Below, one piece after another: positions 51,351-60,963 of a stretch of DNA of 64,000 bases. Position numbers and translations under genes: made by a program. Position 1 is the stretch's first letter. Each line of letters starts with the position of its first letter. Source of the stretch: Fictibacillus macauensis ZFHKF-1 (GTDB taxonomy: Bacteria; Bacillota; Bacilli; Bacillales; Fictibacillaceae); assembly GCF_000269865.1 (NCBI RefSeq), contig NZ_AKKV01000020.1:186001-250000 (forward strand). Reading direction: 5' to 3'. Below the pieces are notes generated by a model. It ran no database searches. It saw only the letters and a list, made by a program, of their open reading frames with translations, and was not told where the DNA came from.

Positions 51351-52493
51351 TTAATTTTCCCCTTCTATCGGGAACCAAGAGGGCGTATTTAAAATAACTT
51401 GCCATAACGCATCAGGAACAACGAGCTGTTGTTGTTTGTCTGAATGAAGTTTTGTCACAATCGTATCTTCCTGACCCTTTTCAACTTTTTGTACCCAATC
51501 AGGGTCAATAATGAGTTCTCTTCCTATAGCAAGTAAAGGCACCACTTGCAGTGCTTTAGCCGCTTGCTCTGGGGTAGAGATGGATCCTACACCTATAATA
51601 GGCATATCAGCACCGACGCGATTTTGTAAATGTTCCATTCGAGAGATCGTTTGATTTTCTTCTCCTCTTCGTGGTAAAGACCAGAAATCAAAAACAGAAA
51701 CATGTAAATAATCAATGTCTTTTTTTACAAGCTCATCCACTAAAGCATACGTTTCTTTCATTGTAATACCAGCTTCTTCTGGTTCTTCTGGAGAAAAACG
51801 ATAACCAACGATAAAAGGTTTCGTTGCATGTTTCTTGACAGTATCAACAACAGCATCCACAACAGCAAGAGGGAATTTCATGCGTTTTTCTACGCTACCT
51901 CCCCATGCGTCTTCTCGTTGATTGGTATATCCTGAATAAAACTGTTGCACTAAATAACGATTCGCACCGTGAATTTCAATCCCATCAAAGCCTGCTTCAA
52001 TGGCTCGTCGTGTAGTTTCTGCAAAATCATCAATGATAGCTACAATTTCTTCATGTGTTAATGCACGCGTCATCAAGGTTGATCCGTCCTCATTTTTTTG
52101 CTCAGTTTCAACGACACTTGCACTTACAACATCATGATTTGGAACAAGATGTGCTGGTGATAAACGACCTCCATGATAAATTTGCAAAATCGCTTTTGCT
52201 CCTTCATCTTGAATGGTTGTTGCGACCTTTCGTAAGCTTCCTACCATATCATCTGTATAGCTACTAAACTGACCTAGGAATCCTTTTCCACTTGGTGACA
52301 CGTAAGAGCATGCTGTAATGACCATGCCTGCTCCCTTGCTACGGCGTTTGTAATATTCTAATTCATCTTGTGAAACGGTCCCATCATCATGGGAGGCAAA
52401 GTTTGTCATAGGTGCCATTACAATTCTGTTTTTTAACGATATTCCTTTTTTAAATTCGTAAGATTGAAATAATGCTTCATACTGTTTTTTCAT
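51351..52493 (-). CDS. NADH:flavin oxidoreductase (Old Yellow Enzyme family)
   Basis: 380 residues forming a TIM barrel with FMN. Visible are L-K-N-R-I-V-M-A-P-M-T (about 20-30), Q-I-Y-H-G-G-R near 103-109, I-E-I-H-G-A-N near 171-177 and the C-terminal phosphate site L-L-A-I-G-R-E-L-I. The position of the usual substrate His-His/Asn pair is H-G-A-N-R-Y. Such enzymes reduce activated alkenes or nitro compounds. The ATG at 52493 has AAAGGA about eight bases upstream. A palindrome lies about 255 bases upstream (52747). Confidence 0.85.
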   Translation of the reverse strand: MKKQYEALFQSYEFKKGISLKNRIVMAPMTNFASHDDGTVSQDELEYYKRRSKGAGMVITACSYVSPSGKGFLGQFSSYTDDMVGSLRKVATTIQDEGAKAILQIYHGGRLSPAHLVPNHDVVSASVVETEQKNEDGSTLMTRALTHEEIVAIIDDFAETTRRAIEAGFDGIEIHGANRYLVQQFYSGYTNQREDAWGGSVEKRMKFPLAVVDAVVDTVKKHATKPFIVGYRFSPEEPEEAGITMKETYALVDELVKKDIDYLHVSVFDFWSLPRRGEENQTISRMEHLQNRVGADMPIIGVGSISTPEQAAKALQVVPLLAIGRELIIDPDWVQKVEKGQEDTIVTKLHSDKQQQLVVPDALWQVILNTPSWFPIEGEN

Positions 52494-52820
52494 CGTAACT
52501 TCCTTTCTCAAAAGAGTTATTACGAATCATCATACACAGGTTATCTCAGAAAGTCAGTTAATATGCACTTCGTAAAAATTGACGAAAATTCAAAGACCTA
52601 CCAGGCAAAGATTGAAAGAGAACGTTTTACTTTCGCGTCTTTCGTCGATTATGGCTGACTATTTTCGCAAAAAATGTTGAAAAGGTGTTGCGTCTTTTTT
52701 TTGCACAAAGGCTATTTATAAAGTAAGGGATCGGTTATCCTAAAGCATACTAAATTTTGGTTTTAAATTTAGTATAGTAAGAAATAAAATACGGTACGTG
52801 AAATTTAAATATGCTGCGTA
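52494..52820. other. Intergenic with a strong palindrome
   Basis: About 330 bases between the Old Yellow Enzyme gene and the gltD terminator. No gene is supported. Besides the 52747-52775 dyad, only TTTTTTTT tracts are seen. Confidence 0.5.
52747..52775. repeat. 11-base perfect inverted repeat, possible operator
   Basis: ATACTAAATTT and AAATTTAGTAT flank TGGTTTT. No adjacent T-run on either strand beyond the arms. It may control the Old Yellow Enzyme gene, although 254 bases away. Confidence 0.5.
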
Positions 52821-52862
52821 AAAAAACCAAGCAGTTACACATGCGTAACCGCTTGGTTTTTC
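52821..52862 (-). terminator. Terminator of the gltB-gltD operon
   Basis: On the minus strand AAACCAAGCGGTTAC...GTAAC(T)GCTTGGTTT is followed by TTTT. Confidence 0.85.
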
Positions 52863-52864
52863 GT

Positions 52865-54322
52865 TTATTCCCCCACAACCGACTGTTGCTCAACAAAAGC
52901 GTGCACGTGACGGGCAACTTCTCGGCCTTCTTGAATGGCCCAAACGACTAAACTTTGGCCACGTCTTGCATCTCCGGCTAGAAATACGCCCGGTTCACTG
53001 CTTTCATAGTGAGCTCCTTGTGACACGTGAAAGCGATCGTATAAGGATGCTGCAGGTGGTTCAAAGCCAATCGCAACAAGAATGCAATCTGCCTCCCACA
53101 CCGTTTCACTGCCTGGAATGTCCTCCCAAACCCACGTGCCATCCTTCCCTTTCGTCGCTTTCGTTTCTACCGTATGCACCCCTTTTACATGTCCGGTTTC
53201 ATCTAGGAGAATTTCTTTTGTTTTAAGGTTGTAACGGCGAGGATCTTCTCCTGTAACAGCACTAGCTTCTTTATAGGCATAATCCATTGTGAAAATTTGC
53301 GGCAGCTCAGGCCAGCTATTTTCCTGATGTCGTTTCTCTGGAAGTGGTTCATATTTTCCAAATTGTACGATGCTCTTACACGCTTGTCGTAAGGCTGTTG
53401 CCACACAATCTGCCCCCGTGTCGCCCCCACCAATGACGATCACGTTTTTATCTTTTACATGGAGCGCTGCTTGTTGATCGGTTCGTTTCCCTTGAAGAAC
53501 TTCCGTTGCTTCGGTTAAGTAATCCATCGCTTCATGTATGCCACGCGCATGATCTCCTTTTAGTTGAAGAGCGCGATGGGTTTGCGCGCCCACACATAAA
53601 ATAACGGCATCATACTCGGTTTGCAACGTCTGTAACGTCACATCTTTACCTACCTCTATGTTCGTAACAAAGGTAATTCCCGCTTCTTTTAGAAGCGCAA
53701 TGCGTCGTGCCACCACTTGTTTATCTAATTTCATATTTGGAATGCCGTATAACAACAAGCCCCCCGGTTCATCTGCTTTTTCAAAAATCGTTACCTCGTG
53801 GCCTCGTTGGTTTAACTCATCGCCACTTGCTAAGCCGGCCGGACCAGAACCGACGATCGCGATTTTTTTACCACTTCTCGTCGTTGGCACATTCGGCCGC
53901 GCCCAACCGTTCGTAAAGCCTTGTTCGCTAATGGCCAGCTCAATGTTTTTAATCGTAACGGGAGCTGATGCCAGTTCAGCTGTACAAGCTCCTTCACAAG
54001 GAGCTGGACAAACGCGCCCTGTAAATTCAGGAAAATTATTCGTTTTTACTAAGCGTGCATACGCTTCTTTCCATTTTCCTTGTGAGACGAGCATATTCCA
54101 TTCAGGTATAACATTATGAAGAGGACAACCGGAAACAAATTGACCAATTTCCATGCCAATATGACAAAAGGGCGTGCCACAATCCATACATCGTTTGCTT
54201 TGTTGTTGAACATACGCTTCATCCAGCGACTCTATATGTTCTCCCCAATCATCAATACGCTGTTTCGGATCACGCTCGGTTGCTTCGATGCGCTTATAAT
54301 GGATAAAGTCCAACTTGTTCAT
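52865..54322 (-). CDS. gltD: Glutamate synthase small subunit
   Basis: 485 residues. The N-terminal Fe-S region carries C-M-D-C-G-T-P-F-C (about 42-50) and C-P-L-H-N near 65, then G-R-V-C-P-A-P-C-E-G-A-C (about 101-112). The FAD motif is V-G-S-G-P-A-G-L-A (about 157-165), and the NADPH motif I-G-G-G-D-T-G-A-D (about 297-305). It feeds electrons from NADPH to GltB. AAAGGAG lies about nine bases before the ATG at 54322, which is 29 bases inside the end of gltB, so the two are strongly coupled. In B. subtilis naming this is GltB. Confidence 0.95.
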   Translation of the reverse strand: MNKLDFIHYKRIEATERDPKQRIDDWGEHIESLDEAYVQQQSKRCMDCGTPFCHIGMEIGQFVSGCPLHNVIPEWNMLVSQGKWKEAYARLVKTNNFPEFTGRVCPAPCEGACTAELASAPVTIKNIELAISEQGFTNGWARPNVPTTRSGKKIAIVGSGPAGLASGDELNQRGHEVTIFEKADEPGGLLLYGIPNMKLDKQVVARRIALLKEAGITFVTNIEVGKDVTLQTLQTEYDAVILCVGAQTHRALQLKGDHARGIHEAMDYLTEATEVLQGKRTDQQAALHVKDKNVIVIGGGDTGADCVATALRQACKSIVQFGKYEPLPEKRHQENSWPELPQIFTMDYAYKEASAVTGEDPRRYNLKTKEILLDETGHVKGVHTVETKATKGKDGTWVWEDIPGSETVWEADCILVAIGFEPPAASLYDRFHVSQGAHYESSEPGVFLAGDARRGQSLVVWAIQEGREVARHVHAFVEQQSVVGE

Positions 54323-57300
54323 GGCGTGATGCTCCTTTCACTTGTGGTGATTGCTTGTTCTCTGTACTGCTTTGGAAAGCGGCTAATATCGCTTCTTCTT
54401 CGGTTGAATAATGGTGTTGTTGCTCGGTAATGCGCTGTTGCATTTTTTTATATTCTTTCGGAATTACTTTTATAAATTGTGACGCTACTTCTGGAAAGTG
54501 TTGGAGCACATGAAGTGCCTTTGTGCTATTCGTATACTGTACATGTTGTCTTAAAAGCTGCCGCACATCATGCACTTCTTGTGGATCATGTAAGCTTTCA
54601 ATCCATACTTGCTCTGTATTGATTTGTTTCGTAACCTGTTCTGCCTCATGTGGTAATAAATAAGCAATTCCACCGGACATACCAGCACCAAAATTTTTCC
54701 CCACGTCTCCTAAAATGACAACTTTACCACCTGTCATATACTCACAGCCATGATCACCAATTCCTTCAACGACAAAGGAACCACCCGAATTACGAACAGC
54801 AAAGCGCTCCCCAGCTGCGCCTGCAATAAAGCCTGTTCCAGCGGTTGCTCCATAAAACGCCACATTACCAATGAGCACATGGTCATCACTTAAGTAAGAA
54901 ACGCCTTGTTCAGCTGCAACGGAAACCTTACCGCCAGATAGTCCTTTCCCAACATAATCATTGGCATCTCCAAAAAGATGTAGCGATAACCCGGCTGGTA
55001 AAAACGCACCAAACGATTGCCCGGCTGAGCCTGTAAAATGAAAAGTGAGCGTATCCTCTGGTAAGCCTGCTTCTCCATATTCTCTAGAAATATAGCTTCC
55101 TAGTAAGGTACCTACGGTGCGATGCTGATTCGTAATCGGAAGTGAATGGTAAAGGCGTTCTCCCTTTTGTAACGCTTGCTTTGCTAGGGGAAGTAACACC
55201 TGACGATCGAGCGTATCAGCTAAAAGGTTGGATTGTTCACTAGACGTTACCTCTTTGCTCGTAGGCACTTGATAGAGTAATGGTGAAAGATCAAGCTGAC
55301 GCGCTTTCCAATGCTCTTCATAACGTTTGGAAGGTGTCAACACATCACTGCGTCCAACCATTTCATCAAATGTCGCAAAGCCAAGACTCGCCATAATCTC
55401 TCGAACTTCCTCAGCGACAAACCGCATATAGTTCATGACGTGCGTTGCATTGCCCGTATAGTTTTCGCGAAGTGCTGGATTTTGGGTAGCAATGCCAACC
55501 GGACATGTATCCAAGTGACACGCCCGCATCATCACACAGCCTAAAACAATTAAAGGAGCCGTTGCAAAGCCAAATTCTTCTGCTCCTAATAAAGCAGCAT
55601 ACACGACGTCTTTTCCTGTCATGAGCTTTCCATCTGTTTCGATCACAACGCGCTCACGCAAATCGTTGAGTACTAACGTTTGATGCGTTTCTGCCAATCC
55701 AAGTTCCCATGGTAAACCCGTATGCGTAATACTCGTTTTCGGAGAGGCGCCCGTTCCGCCATCATACCCGCTAATTACAATAACATCTGCGCCACCTTTA
55801 GCTGTGCCAGCAGCAATGGTACCAACTCCTGATTTAGAAACAAGCTTCACGGAAATGCGTGCCGACTCATTTGCATTTTTCAAATCATAGATTAATTGCG
55901 CTAAATCTTCAATAGAATAAATATCATGGTGCGGTGGCGGCGATATAAGGCCAACACCCGGTGTAGATTTGCGAACATGTGCCACCCACGGATATACTTT
56001 GTTTCCTGGCAATTGTCCACCTTCTCCTGGCTTTGCTCCCTGTGCAATTTTAATTTGAAGTTCATTTGCATGGACTAAATAATGACTCGTCACGCCAAAA
56101 CGGCCGGAAGCAATTTGCTTTATGGCACTTTTCGCTAAGGTTCCGGATGCGTCCGGTGTATACCGCCGTGCATCCTCGCCTCCTTCTCCACTGTTGCTTT
56201 TCCCACCAAGCGCATTCATAGCCCGCGCCAGATCTTCATGCGCTTCTTGCGAGATGGAACCAAAAGACATCGCACCTGTCTTAAAGCGTTGCACGAGTCG
56301 TTCTACACTTTCTACTTTTTCTAACGGAATCGCTTGGCGTTTTTTAAATGTAAAAAGATGACGTAAAAATGTTGGTACTTCTTCATTCGCGGCTTCACTG
56401 TATTGTTTGTATAAGGAATAATCATTTCTTCTCGTAGCCCATTGCAACATATGAATGGTTTTTGGTGAAAATGCATGATGTTCCCCATCTTGTCGCCATT
56501 GAAAATCACTGCCAGATGGCAAAGACGCTCCTCTGCGATTGTAGGCTTGCTCATGGCGAAGCGTTGCTTCAAGAGCAATAGATGGTAAAGATAGACCGGA
56601 AAGTTGTGAGACTGTGTCCGGAAAAAATTTCTTCATTACATCACGACCAATGCCGACTGCTTCGAATAATTGGGCACCGCGATAACTTTGAATCGTTGAA
56701 ATGCCCATTTTAGCCATCACTTTCACAATGCCATCTGTCATAATTTGTTTGTAGCGGTGCACCGTATCGCTCCAAGAATCTGATAAATGCTCCTCTTCTT
56801 GCGCATACGTGGCATACACTAAATACGGATAAATCGCATCAGCACCATAACCGAGTAGCGTGGCGAAATGATGCACTTCACGAACTTCACCACTATCGAC
56901 AAGTAAGCTCACCTTCATGCGTAACTTTTTGCTTACTAAATGTTGATGAACGGCACTTAAACTGAGCAAACTAGGCATTGGAACGTCATGCTGCGTATAG
57001 GCGCGGTCTGATAAGATGAGTATGCTCGTTCCGTTCCGAACTGCTCGTTCAGCTTCCTCACAAAGCTGTTCTATTGACTTTTCTAAATTTTCCGAAAATA
57101 AAGTTGGTAACGTAACGACAGGAAATGTTAAAAGGTGATTGCTTTGAATGGCTGCAAATTCACTTGGCAACAAAACCGGTGATGAGAGCACAATCGACTG
57201 ACAGTTTTCTTTCGAGAAACATAATGGATGTCCACTTCCGCCAAGATACGTTACCGTGGACGTGACAAGCGTTTCTCGCAAAGCATCAATCGGTGGATTC

Positions 57301-58850
57301 GTTACCTGCGCAAAAAGTTGTTTAAAATAAGAAAATAGGGATTGCGGATGACTGGATAAAATGGCTAAAGGCCGGTCATTTCCCATGGAGCCCATTGGAT
57401 CTTTGCCTTCTGTAAGCAGTGCTACTAAATACTTTTGTACCTCTTCATAACTAACCCCATAAACGTGCTGCGCCTGTTCAACATCGTTCAGTTCTTCGTA
57501 GCGCTCTTCTGCTGCAGGCAATGTTATTTGGTGCTGCACCCATTCGCGATACGGATACGCTTCACTATAGCTGCGTTTTATGTCCTCGTCTTTAAGAATG
57601 ACGCCTTGCTGCAAATCAAGCAGTAACATTTTTCCTGGTGATAATCGCCCTTTATATAAAATGTTGGTTGGCGCTACATCCACTACCCCAACTTCTGATG
57701 ACAAAATGACATGATCATCTTTCGTTACATAATAGCGCGCTGGTCGCAGCCCGTTGCGATCAAGCATCGCCCCAATTTGCACTCCATTCGTAAAAGCAAT
57801 GGCCGTCGGACCGTCCCATGGTTCCATTACATGACTGTGATATTCATAAAAAGCGCGCTTCCGTTCATCCATGGTAGTATCCTGTAAATACGGCTCAGGT
57901 AAAAGCATCATTGCTACATGTGCCAGATCTAGACCTGCCAAGGAGAAATACTCAAAGGCTTGATCAAGTATAGACGAATCACTGCCACTCGTATCAAGCA
58001 AGCGATAGCGTTCACTCTCCTCTTTTGAAAATAAAAAAGGAAGTAAGTCATGCTCTCTTGCCTTCATCCATTGTACATTGCCTGTTAACGTATTGATTTC
58101 TCCGTTATGAACAAGGTACCGGTTAGGATGTGCGCGCTCCCAACTCGGAAACGTATTCGTACTATAACGAGAATGCACAAGGGCAAAGGCAGACATAAAT
58201 TGCGGCGCCTGTAAGTCTACATAAAAGGTACCAACCTGAGCCGGCGTTAACAGCCCTTTGTATACGAGTGTTGTAGCTGACAAACTAACAATATAAAAGG
58301 CTTGCTCGCACGCTTGAGACCATGCCTCGCATTTTTTACGAATACGATAGAGAGCTGTTTGAAACATTGCCTCGTCTTGATCGTGTCTTTTTTCAATAAA
58401 CACTTGAACAATGGCAGGTGTATCTTGCTCAACCACCGGACTTAGCACCTGTTTATTTACAGGTACGGTACGCCACCCAATGATTGCGTGTTGTTCTTCA
58501 CGTATAATCGCGGTCATCTGATCTTTAATGCGGCGTTGTTCCCCCTCTTCATTTGGAAGAAACAGCATTCCCACGCCATATTCTCCACGTGCTGGCAGTG
58601 AAAAGGAACAGGTTTCATGGAAAAAATTATGAGGAATTCCGACCATCATACCAGCGCCGTCGCCTACATTTTTATCACTACCTTGACCTCCGCGATGCTC
58701 CATTCGTACAAGCATCGTTAACGCTTGTTGGATGATTTCATGCGTTTCTTTTCCTTTTATATTCGCATAAACACCAATGCCACATGCATCTCGTTCAAAA
58801 GATGGCTGATACAATCCTTGTTGTTGCGGTAACGTTTTTCTTACATTCAT
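54294..58850 (-). CDS. gltB: Glutamate synthase large subunit
   Basis: 1518 residues, full length. After a 22-residue propeptide the Ntn amidotransferase nucleophile is Cys23 (D-A-C-G-I-G-V). The FMN/synthase domain (about 830-1230) contains G-A-K-P-G-E-G-G-Q-L-P and the 3Fe-4S cluster cysteines in C-V-M-M-R-A-C-H-L-D-T-C-P-V-G. The C-terminal GXGXG right-handed helix domain follows (about 1260-1460). It makes two glutamates from glutamine and 2-oxoglutarate. GAGGGAG precedes the ATG. It is divergent from gltC, its expected activator. In B. subtilis naming this is GltA. Confidence 0.96.
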   Translation of the reverse strand: MNVRKTLPQQQGLYQPSFERDACGIGVYANIKGKETHEIIQQALTMLVRMEHRGGQGSDKNVGDGAGMMVGIPHNFFHETCSFSLPARGEYGVGMLFLPNEEGEQRRIKDQMTAIIREEQHAIIGWRTVPVNKQVLSPVVEQDTPAIVQVFIEKRHDQDEAMFQTALYRIRKKCEAWSQACEQAFYIVSLSATTLVYKGLLTPAQVGTFYVDLQAPQFMSAFALVHSRYSTNTFPSWERAHPNRYLVHNGEINTLTGNVQWMKAREHDLLPFLFSKEESERYRLLDTSGSDSSILDQAFEYFSLAGLDLAHVAMMLLPEPYLQDTTMDERKRAFYEYHSHVMEPWDGPTAIAFTNGVQIGAMLDRNGLRPARYYVTKDDHVILSSEVGVVDVAPTNILYKGRLSPGKMLLLDLQQGVILKDEDIKRSYSEAYPYREWVQHQITLPAAEERYEELNDVEQAQHVYGVSYEEVQKYLVALLTEGKDPMGSMGNDRPLAILSSHPQSLFSYFKQLFAQVTNPPIDALRETLVTSTVTYLGGSGHPLCFSKENCQSIVLSSPVLLPSEFAAIQSNHLLTFPVVTLPTLFSENLEKSIEQLCEEAERAVRNGTSILILSDRAYTQHDVPMPSLLSLSAVHQHLVSKKLRMKVSLLVDSGEVREVHHFATLLGYGADAIYPYLVYATYAQEEEHLSDSWSDTVHRYKQIMTDGIVKVMAKMGISTIQSYRGAQLFEAVGIGRDVMKKFFPDTVSQLSGLSLPSIALEATLRHEQAYNRRGASLPSGSDFQWRQDGEHHAFSPKTIHMLQWATRRNDYSLYKQYSEAANEEVPTFLRHLFTFKKRQAIPLEKVESVERLVQRFKTGAMSFGSISQEAHEDLARAMNALGGKSNSGEGGEDARRYTPDASGTLAKSAIKQIASGRFGVTSHYLVHANELQIKIAQGAKPGEGGQLPGNKVYPWVAHVRKSTPGVGLISPPPHHDIYSIEDLAQLIYDLKNANESARISVKLVSKSGVGTIAAGTAKGGADVIVISGYDGGTGASPKTSITHTGLPWELGLAETHQTLVLNDLRERVVIETDGKLMTGKDVVYAALLGAEEFGFATAPLIVLGCVMMRACHLDTCPVGIATQNPALRENYTGNATHVMNYMRFVAEEVREIMASLGFATFDEMVGRSDVLTPSKRYEEHWKARQLDLSPLLYQVPTSKEVTSSEQSNLLADTLDRQVLLPLAKQALQKGERLYHSLPITNQHRTVGTLLGSYISREYGEAGLPEDTLTFHFTGSAGQSFGAFLPAGLSLHLFGDANDYVGKGLSGGKVSVAAEQGVSYLSDDHVLIGNVAFYGATAGTGFIAGAAGERFAVRNSGGSFVVEGIGDHGCEYMTGGKVVILGDVGKNFGAGMSGGIAYLLPHEAEQVTKQINTEQVWIESLHDPQEVHDVRQLLRQHVQYTNSTKALHVLQHFPEVASQFIKVIPKEYKKMQQRITEQQHHYSTEEEAILAAFQSSTENKQSPQVKGASRHEQVGLYPL

Positions 58851-58921
58851 TGTCGCTCCCTCATTTCTAAAGATCTTTTTAACAGTGTAGGTTTAAAAAT
58901 CAATATAAACAATATATAATT

Positions 58922-58938
58922 TAGATTGGAATGATCTA
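58922..58938. promoter_or_regulatory. Probable GltC binding dyad
   Basis: TAGAT-TGGAATG-ATCTA, a T-N11-A type LysR site between divergent gltB and gltC. LysR regulators commonly bind such a site in the shared promoter. Confidence 0.6.
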
Positions 58939-58967
58939 TTATTGAGATGAATTGAGGAAAAGATACC

Positions 58968-59867
58968 ATGGAACTACGACAATTATACTATTTTATGGAA
59001 GTAGCACATCGTGAACATGTTTCAGAAGCCGCTCACCATCTCCACGTTGCACAATCTGCGGTTAGTCGCCAAATCGCCAATCTCGAAAAAGAGCTCGGGG
59101 TGGATCTTTTCGAACGCGAAGGGCGAAACGTAAAGCTTACACCTGTTGGGAAAATTTTCTTAAATCATATTCAAACAGCGCTACAAGGGATTGATTATGC
59201 TAAGAAACAAGTGCAAGAATACTTAGATCCAGAGCGCGGTAGTATTAAAATCGGGTTTCCAACAAGCTTAGCAAGTCATCTGTTACCTACGGTGATTAGC
59301 GCCTTTAAACAAGAGCATCCACACATCGCCTTCTTGCTTCGACAAGGCTCTTATCATTTTCTTACGGAGGCTGTCGCCAAAGGAGAGATTAGTCTGGCGT
59401 TTATCGGACCGGTTCCTTCTTCGCCTGCGCTTACCGAACATATTTTATTTACAGAAAAAGTTTCTGCCCTTTTACCTGCTCATCATCCGTTTGCAGAGAA
59501 AGAAGAACTCATTTTAAATGATTTACGTCATGAACCTTTTGTTATGTTTCCAAAAGGATATATTTTGCACACGCTCGTGGCCGATGCTTGCCGAAATGCC
59601 GGTTTCACACCGAACATTGCGTGTGAAGGCGAAGATTTGGATGCAATTAAGGGCCTAGTGACGGCGGGGATGGGTATTACGTTATTACCCGACAGTTCTT
59701 TTTATGAAACAACCCCTCGCTATACCGTAAGAAAGCGCATTGCGATCCCGATCGTTGAACGTACAGTTGGCATTATTTCGTCCGCCACGCGAAAGTTAGC
59801 TCCGTCCGAAAAAGTGTTTTATGACTTTGCAACAGCATTCTTTGCAACGTTAGAGCAATATCAATAA
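58968..59867 (+). CDS. gltC: LysR family transcriptional activator of glutamate synthase
   Basis: 299 residues. The N-terminal LysR HTH (M-E-L-R-Q-L-Y-Y-F, then A-A-H-H-L-H-V-A-Q-S-A-V-S-R-Q, about 1-60) precedes a periplasmic-binding-fold effector domain (about 90-295). It is divergent from gltB, with a dyad in the 117-base gap, matching the gltC arrangement in bacilli, where it activates gltAB when 2-oxoglutarate is high and is checked by RocG. GAGGAAAAG lies about eight bases before the ATG. Confidence 0.93.
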   Translation: MELRQLYYFMEVAHREHVSEAAHHLHVAQSAVSRQIANLEKELGVDLFEREGRNVKLTPVGKIFLNHIQTALQGIDYAKKQVQEYLDPERGSIKIGFPTSLASHLLPTVISAFKQEHPHIAFLLRQGSYHFLTEAVAKGEISLAFIGPVPSSPALTEHILFTEKVSALLPAHHPFAEKEELILNDLRHEPFVMFPKGYILHTLVADACRNAGFTPNIACEGEDLDAIKGLVTAGMGITLLPDSSFYETTPRYTVRKRIAIPIVERTVGIISSATRKLAPSEKVFYDFATAFFATLEQYQ

Positions 59868-59927
59868 GGACTTCATTGACACTTTTTTATATCGTTTATA
59901 AAATGGTAAAAAAAGGAGTTGTTTGTC

Positions 59928-60164
59928 ATGAAACGTAAATTAATTAGGGATCCATTAGTCGTTTCTCTATTGACGATGATTGCACTCTATAGCATCGGCT
60001 TTCTATGGAATCTTGATTTTTTACACTGGCACTTCCATCTCCAAACGAGTGAGCCATTTCAACTCAACATAAATGCCTCTTATGGGCCATTTATAGCGGG
60101 TATAGTCGCTGGTTTCATCACAGAGAGAATATTAAAGAAGCGCTATGATCGCTTGACTGCGTAA
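59928..60164 (+). CDS. Small two-helix membrane protein
   Basis: 78 residues. A short basic start (MKRKLIRDP) precedes a membrane helix at about 9-27, an aromatic HWHFHLQTSEPFQLN segment, and a second helix at about 48-64 with an RILKKRYDR end. No family was recognised. AAAAGGAG lies about eight bases before the ATG at 59928; a TTG at 59919 is in frame but lies on that site. A GCGTAAA/TTTACGC hairpin spans its stop. Confidence 0.6.
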   Translation: MKRKLIRDPLVVSLLTMIALYSIGFLWNLDFLHWHFHLQTSEPFQLNINASYGPFIAGIVAGFITERILKKRYDRLTA

Positions 60165-60174
60165 AGTATTTACG

Positions 60175-60233
60175 CAAAAAAAAGAGAGAGGTAGAAAGCA
60201 TGAACACATCTTGTTCACTTTCTACATCTCTTG
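60175..60233 (-). terminator. Terminator of the 35-residue miniprotein gene
   Basis: On the minus strand GAGATGTAGAAAG(TGAAC)...(GTTCA)TG CTTTCTACCTCTC is followed by TTTTTTTT. The first arm overlaps the stop codon of the miniprotein. Confidence 0.8.
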
Positions 60234-60329
60234 TATTCGTTGTTGCTTTTGCAATCGCGCAACCGCATAGAGTAGCAAATACCGTTCACGTAACGTTAAC
60301 CGCCGCCAGTCTTTCACTTTATATTTCAT
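60222..60329 (-). CDS. 35-residue basic miniprotein
   Basis: Reads MKYKVKDWRRLTLRERYLLL, then YAVARLQKQQRIQEM: a helical peptide very rich in Arg, Lys and Gln. GGAGG lies seven bases before the ATG, and a strong terminator begins at its stop, so expression is likely. No family recognised; binding to nucleic acid or membrane is possible from composition. Confidence 0.5.
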   Translation of the reverse strand: MKYKVKDWRRLTLRERYLLLYAVARLQKQQRIQEM

Positions 60330-60540
60330 AACACCGCCTCCATCCGCTATAGACTTAAAAAATCGATTGAAAGCTATTGAGCTATTTAATCATTGTACCT
60401 TATATATACCACGCTAATCGCTTACCAAACGCTTCCTGAATAAAAATCGTTCAGCAAATATCAACAGTTTCTGACGCCTCTCCTCCTCTTTTTCAACTTT
60501 TCCACACACTAGCGTCGAAAGGTTCCGAAAAAAAATGCAC

Positions 60541-60579
60541 AAAAAAAATTCGAACGAGTAAACTCATCGCTCGAATTTT
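60541..60579 (-). terminator. Terminator of the RsbR/RsbS-like module
   Basis: On the minus strand AAAATTCGAGCGA...TCGTTCGAATTT is followed by TTTTTT; it begins inside the last codons of the RsbS-like gene. Confidence 0.8.
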
Positions 60580-60941
60580 ATTTCGTTTTCCATCTTTTTT
60601 AACGCTTCTAGACCACTTTCTATATCAAGTGCCGTCTTAATATGCTGCATTGAAATTCCCATCTCATGTAACGTAATAGCTACCGCTGGTTGCACACCCG
60701 TTAAAACAACTTTTGCTCCCATTAACTCTGCCATTTGTACACTTTCACTAAACACTTTTGCACTATATGAATCAATGATATCTAAAGCTGAAACGTCTAA
60801 GATTACACGGGCGGCACTATGACGCTGAATGTCACGTAAAATATCCTGTTGCAACGTCACGACCTTCTCATCATCTAGCTCCTCTTGAATCGAAACAAAC
60901 AAAGAATCACTATACTTTAAGATTGGTATTCCCATCGTCAC
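60564..60941 (-). CDS. RsbS-like STAS domain protein
   Basis: About 125 residues, a single STAS domain. I-P-I-L-K-Y-S-D-S-L-F-V-S-I near the start and the phosphoacceptor serine in L-D-I-I-D-S-Y-S-A-K (about residue 58, equivalent to RsbS Ser59) match RsbS, as does G-A-K-V-V-L-T-G-V-Q-P-A-V-A. The start is either GTG at 60941, five bases after GGAGG, or ATG at 60935. It follows an RsbR-like gene, but no RsbT kinase is present, so this is a partial stressosome unit or a second set. Confidence 0.82.
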   Translation of the reverse strand: MTMGIPILKYSDSLFVSIQEELDDEKVVTLQQDILRDIQRHSAARVILDVSALDIIDSYSAKVFSESVQMAELMGAKVVLTGVQPAVAITLHEMGISMQHIKTALDIESGLEALKKMENEIKFER

Positions 60942-60963
60942 CAGTCCCTCCTTACGATATGAG

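Noticed and set aside
53658-54119. 153-codon frame antisense to gltD
   Set aside because: Shadow of a highly conserved gene.
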